Shown one piece after another: positions 61,330 to 64,000 of a stretch of 64,000 nucleotides of DNA (the stretch's first letter is position 1; each line of letters opens with the position of its first letter). The translations under genes and the position numbers were made by a program. The notes under the pieces are model-generated. The model ran no database searches. It saw nothing but the letters and a program-made list of their open reading frames with translations, and was not told the DNA's origin. This DNA is from RHLJ01 sp048058975 (GTDB lineage Bacteria; Bacteroidota; Rhodothermia; Balneolales; Balneolaceae): positions 1 through 64,000 of the forward strand of contig JBLLNP010000006.1 of the NCBI GenBank assembly GCA_048058975.1. Reading direction: 5' to 3'.

Positions 61330-62226
61330 CTAAAGAGCCCCTTTTGAACTCGGAATCTGATTTTTTATCCGGGGATTCTTTTCTACAGTGGTTTTCAGCA
61401 CTCGTGCAAATCCTTTAAAAATAGCTTCAATTTTATGGTGATCGTTTTCACCTTTAAATTCGATATGAAGAGTGGCTTTCAAATTCATGGCCAGACTGTA
61501 AAAGAAGTGCTTTACCATTTCGGTGGGCAAATCTCCTACATATTCCCTGTTAAATTCGCCTTCAAATACAAGATAAGGACGACCTGAAAGATCCATCGCA
61601 ACTGTTGCCTGTGCTTCGTCCATAGGTAATATAAATGCGTAGCGTTCTATGCCTTTTTTATCTCCAAGAGCATGAGTAATAGCTTCTCCCAAAGCTATTG
61701 CAACATCTTCGATAGTATGGTGTTCATCCACTTCTAAATCTCCATCACAGGTCAAATCCAGATCGACCAGTCCATGCCTGGAAATCTGTTCCAACATGTG
61801 ATCAAAGAATTTCAGTCCCGTACTGATACTGGACTGCCCGGTACCGTCAAGATTCAGAGAAACTCTGATGTCAGTTTCATTGGTTTTTCGTTCGATGGAG
61901 GCGGTGCGTTTTTGCCCTTTTTTATAGGATTCAGATAGTTCTTTTAAATCGTACCCGGAAGCGATCACTTCTTCACCAACCCAAAACTCAAATTTGCCTT
62001 CGCTTTTATCGTACTCAACAATGGCTTGTGCTTCATACCTGGTAAGATCTGAGAGTAGTTCCTCGTGGGTAAGTAACCGGAGTTGCTGCTTTGTCAGATT
62101 GCTCTTGTCAAGAGAAATTAAATACCCATCCTGACTGAGTTCAGTAAAAAACGGAATAGTACCTTTTTCGAGCACTTTTTTTTGGTCTCCGGTGACTAAG
62201 CTTGTTGCTTCAATCCAAAGTTTCAT
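61330..62226 (-). CDS. hisB: HisB with an eroded N-terminal HAD domain
   Basis: The protein is 298 aa. The C-terminal IGPD domain (about 108-298) is complete, with FFDHMLEQISRHG, DEHHTIEDVAIALG and the late FKGENDHHKIEAIFKGF metal sites. The first about 105 residues align by eye with the HAD phosphatase domain of bifunctional HisB (EKGTIPFFTELSQDGYLIS against EPGVIPELLKLQKAGYKLV). But the DxD-type start is replaced by WIEATSLVTGD, and the zinc cysteines are missing. Dehydratase activity should remain; histidinol-phosphatase activity is probably lost. It is separated from hisC by an opposite-strand DoxX-like gene. Confidence 0.88.
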   Translation of the reverse strand: MKLWIEATSLVTGDQKKVLEKGTIPFFTELSQDGYLISLDKSNLTKQQLRLLTHEELLSDLTRYEAQAIVEYDKSEGKFEFWVGEEVIASGYDLKELSESYKKGQKRTASIERKTNETDIRVSLNLDGTGQSSISTGLKFFDHMLEQISRHGLVDLDLTCDGDLEVDEHHTIEDVAIALGEAITHALGDKKGIERYAFILPMDEAQATVAMDLSGRPYLVFEGEFNREYVGDLPTEMVKHFFYSLAMNLKATLHIEFKGENDHHKIEAIFKGFARVLKTTVEKNPRIKNQIPSSKGAL

Positions 62227-62319
62227 AATGATTGAAATTGAAAAATGTTATGTATTCGTGATGTTTGAGTTTCAGCATATCGATAATCTCTGACAAACAT
62301 CAATTTAAAAAGATCTGTC

Positions 62320-62712
62320 ATGAAAATTTTTGCATGGGTACTTCGACTCGTAGCAGCGACAATCATGCTGCAAACCTTATTCTTTAAATTCACAGGTGCT
62401 CCTGAAAGCATATATATTTTTGAGCAAGTGGGCATGGAACCATTCGGAAGATATGCATCCGGTATAGCCGAGTTAATTGCTTCTATCCTACTCTTGATTC
62501 CCCGCACTACCTGGCTTGGAGCAACACTTGCCCTTGGAGTAATGGCAGGAGCCATCATGAGCCATCTCACTGTTCTCGGTATTGAAGTACAAGGCGATGG
62601 AGGAACTCTGTTTGCATTGGCAATTGTAGTTTTTGTTTCCAGTGCAGTTCTTTTATTTCTGCATCGAAAAGATATTCCTGTTATTGGTGAGAGGTTTTCC
62701 AAAGCAGATTAA
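62320..62712 (+). CDS. DoxX-like membrane protein inside the his region
   Basis: The protein is 130 aa, with about four helices, of the DoxX-like family: FAWVLRLVAATIMLQTLFFKFTGAPES, GRYASGIAELIASILLLIP, GATLALGVMAGAIMSHL and FALAIVVFVSSAVLLFL. It lies on the plus strand between hisB and hisC; its stop overlaps the hisC stop. DoxX-like proteins are small quinone-linked or unknown membrane proteins. The role here is unknown. Confidence 0.82.
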   Translation: MKIFAWVLRLVAATIMLQTLFFKFTGAPESIYIFEQVGMEPFGRYASGIAELIASILLLIPRTTWLGATLALGVMAGAIMSHLTVLGIEVQGDGGTLFALAIVVFVSSAVLLFLHRKDIPVIGERFSKAD

Positions 62713-63770
62713 TTTTTGAGAACAGTTTCCAGCGCCTGAAAGAAACGCTCATTTTCTTCCGGAGTTCCAATGGTTAAGCGGAGACAATTTTCACAATGTG
62801 GTTCGTTGCCCCGGTAGCGAATCACAACTCCTTGTTCGGCCATCTTCTTGTATATGTTGATGGCATCATCAATTTTGAAAATCAGGAAATTAGCATCGGT
62901 TGGGAATACTTTTTCTATCTGCGGAATAGTTTCCAGTTTGCTAATCACCCTATCACGCTCCGACTTAATCTGCTCCACTTTCGCTTTCATTGCGTTGATA
63001 TAACCAAAGCCCTTTAGCGCAGCTTTTGAAGTGAGTTTATTTACATTATAAGGAGCTTTTACTTTCATCATAAAGCTAATTACAGAGGGATCCGCAAGTG
63101 CGATTCCCAATCGAATGCCCGCTAAACCGAATGCCTTTGACATAGTTTGAAGTATGACCAGGTTATTTCGTTTCAGGACTTCCTTTGCGAAACTAGGTTG
63201 CTCTGCAAAATCAATATAGGCCTCATCTACAACCACAATTCCATCAAAACCATCTATAATTGCAAGAATGTCTTTGGGATTAAGACTATTCCCGGATGGA
63301 TTATTTGGCGAACACAGGAAGATCATTTTGGTTCGCTCAGTCACAGCTGCCAGAGTCTCCTTTACGCGAATCTGAAAATCTTCTGAAAGCAACACCTGAT
63401 CTACTTCGATATTATTTATAGCAGCCGAAACTTTATACATGCCATAAGTAGGCGGTGTAATCAACACCTTATCTTTTCCAGGTTCGCAAAAAATGCGAAA
63501 TAAAAGGTCGATTGCTTCATCACTGCCAACACCCACAAATACATTTTGAGGAGTCACTTCCCGGAATTCCGAGATTTTAGTTCGTAGTTCTTCCTGATAG
63601 GGCATAGGGTAACGATTCAATTCCAGATCGTCTTCGAAAGGCGCTCCGAGTGCATTTTCATTTGCGTCCAGAAGAATTCCGGAATCAAAATCGTCCCGAG
63701 CACTTCGGTAAGGTTTCAACTCCAGGATATTAGGCCTAACCAGTGATGGTATGTCAATTTGTTTTTTCAT
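62709..63770 (-). CDS. hisC: HisC, histidinol-phosphate aminotransferase
   Basis: The protein is 353 aa, PLP-dependent. The PLP lysine is Lys212 in QTMSKAFGLAGIR, and SPNNPSGN, VVVDEAYIDF and LRLTIGTPEENE are the usual motifs. The start overlaps the hisD stop by ATGA, confirming an operon. It is separated from hisB by the DoxX-like gene. Confidence 0.95.
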   Translation of the reverse strand: MKKQIDIPSLVRPNILELKPYRSARDDFDSGILLDANENALGAPFEDDLELNRYPMPYQEELRTKISEFREVTPQNVFVGVGSDEAIDLLFRIFCEPGKDKVLITPPTYGMYKVSAAINNIEVDQVLLSEDFQIRVKETLAAVTERTKMIFLCSPNNPSGNSLNPKDILAIIDGFDGIVVVDEAYIDFAEQPSFAKEVLKRNNLVILQTMSKAFGLAGIRLGIALADPSVISFMMKVKAPYNVNKLTSKAALKGFGYINAMKAKVEQIKSERDRVISKLETIPQIEKVFPTDANFLIFKIDDAINIYKKMAEQGVVIRYRGNEPHCENCLRLTIGTPEENERFFQALETVLKN

Positions 63771-64000
63771 GTTAAATCTTTCAAGCGGATTGTAACCGCA
63801 TTTTTGTGTGCTTCCAGTCCTTCCAGTTCGGCAAGGATTTCTACCGTCGGACCAATATTTCTGATCCCTTCTTCCGTCAATGTTTGCATGGTGATAGATT
63901 TCTGGAACGAAGCCAGGTTCACTCCGCTGTACATCCGTGCATATCCATAAGTTGGAAGGGTATGATTGGTTCCTGAAGCATAATCACCCACACTTTCAGG
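63767..64000 (-). CDS. hisD: HisD, histidinol dehydrogenase (C-terminal part)
   Basis: The C-terminal about 77 residues are visible, continuing past the window edge. GDYASGTNHTLPTYGYARMY, followed by SGVNLASFQKSITMQTLTEEG, is the conserved zinc-site and C-terminal region of HisD; the His in GTNHTLPT is a metal-site residue. The 3' end is at 63767 with an ATGA overlap to hisC. Confidence 0.95.
   Translation of the reverse strand, partial: PESVGDYASGTNHTLPTYGYARMYSGVNLASFQKSITMQTLTEEGIRNIGPTVEILAELEGLEAHKNAVTIRLKDLT

Noticed and set aside
62223..62702. Long minus-strand frame opposite the DoxX-like gene
   Set aside because: It is rich in Arg, Ser and Pro with no recognisable pattern, and it mirrors the DoxX-like gene, which has clear membrane helices. 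It is a shadow frame.

Overview
The window looks like the chromosome of a Balneolota or Bacteroidota-type bacterium (Balneola/Gracilimonas-like). The evidence is an alternative complex III operon, a C-terminal type IX-style sorting tail on a secreted protease, many lipoproteins and signal peptides ending in Ala-Gln, weak Shine-Dalgarno sequences, a TAnnTTTG-type promoter element, a YtxJ-like protein of the bacillithiol system, and AT-rich intergenic DNA. The genus is inferred from these traits only.

Layout. 1-4,808: minus-strand respiratory operon actA-actB-actC (actC cut by the window edge) and a divergent DUF420 membrane protein. 4,814-5,378: a REP-associated tyrosine transposase unit with mirrored palindrome pairs. 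5,396-15,284: secreted and outer-surface proteins (M1 and M30-like peptidases, a lipase-like hydrolase, a PQQ-propeller lipoprotein, a putative barrel) plus yebC. 15,286-24,853: mixed genes, including a diheme cytochrome, a COG2509 flavoprotein, a membrane-protein gene broken by one in-frame TGA, a queuosine mannosyltransferase-like protein and an EEP-family phosphohydrolase. A 32-bp translation-start repeat occurs three times here. 24,825-35,198: small metabolic genes, the ycsG-pxpABC 5-oxoproline operon, tRNA-Leu(CAG), an OsmC-like protein and metZ. 35,195-49,223: an M28 peptidase, two tandem paralogous hybrid histidine kinases, a desaturase and assorted enzymes, ending in a DinB operon with a palindromic operator next to a WYL regulator.

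The most notable region is 50,569-54,270: a cluster of integron attC sites (six complete, one truncated) separating seven small minus-strand genes, most of them predicted membrane proteins or lipoproteins of unknown function. In five of six complete cassettes the 7-nt core at the cassette head is exactly complementary to the core at the start of its own attC, as expected for site-specific cassette insertion. No integron integrase is visible; the only tyrosine recombinase is a housekeeping XerD at 56,577. The array is therefore best described as a CALIN (attC cluster lacking an integrase) or the distal part of a sedentary chromosomal integron. Its upstream edge is cut where a MITE-like repeat sits.

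54,443-64,000: a lipoprotein, a UPF0173 hydrolase, ytxJ, xerD, a 7TM-HD phosphodiesterase (PgpH-like) and a histidine operon on the minus strand (hisD partial, hisC, hisB, hisH, hisA). An opposite-strand DoxX-like gene splits the operon, and HisB carries what looks like an eroded HAD phosphatase domain.
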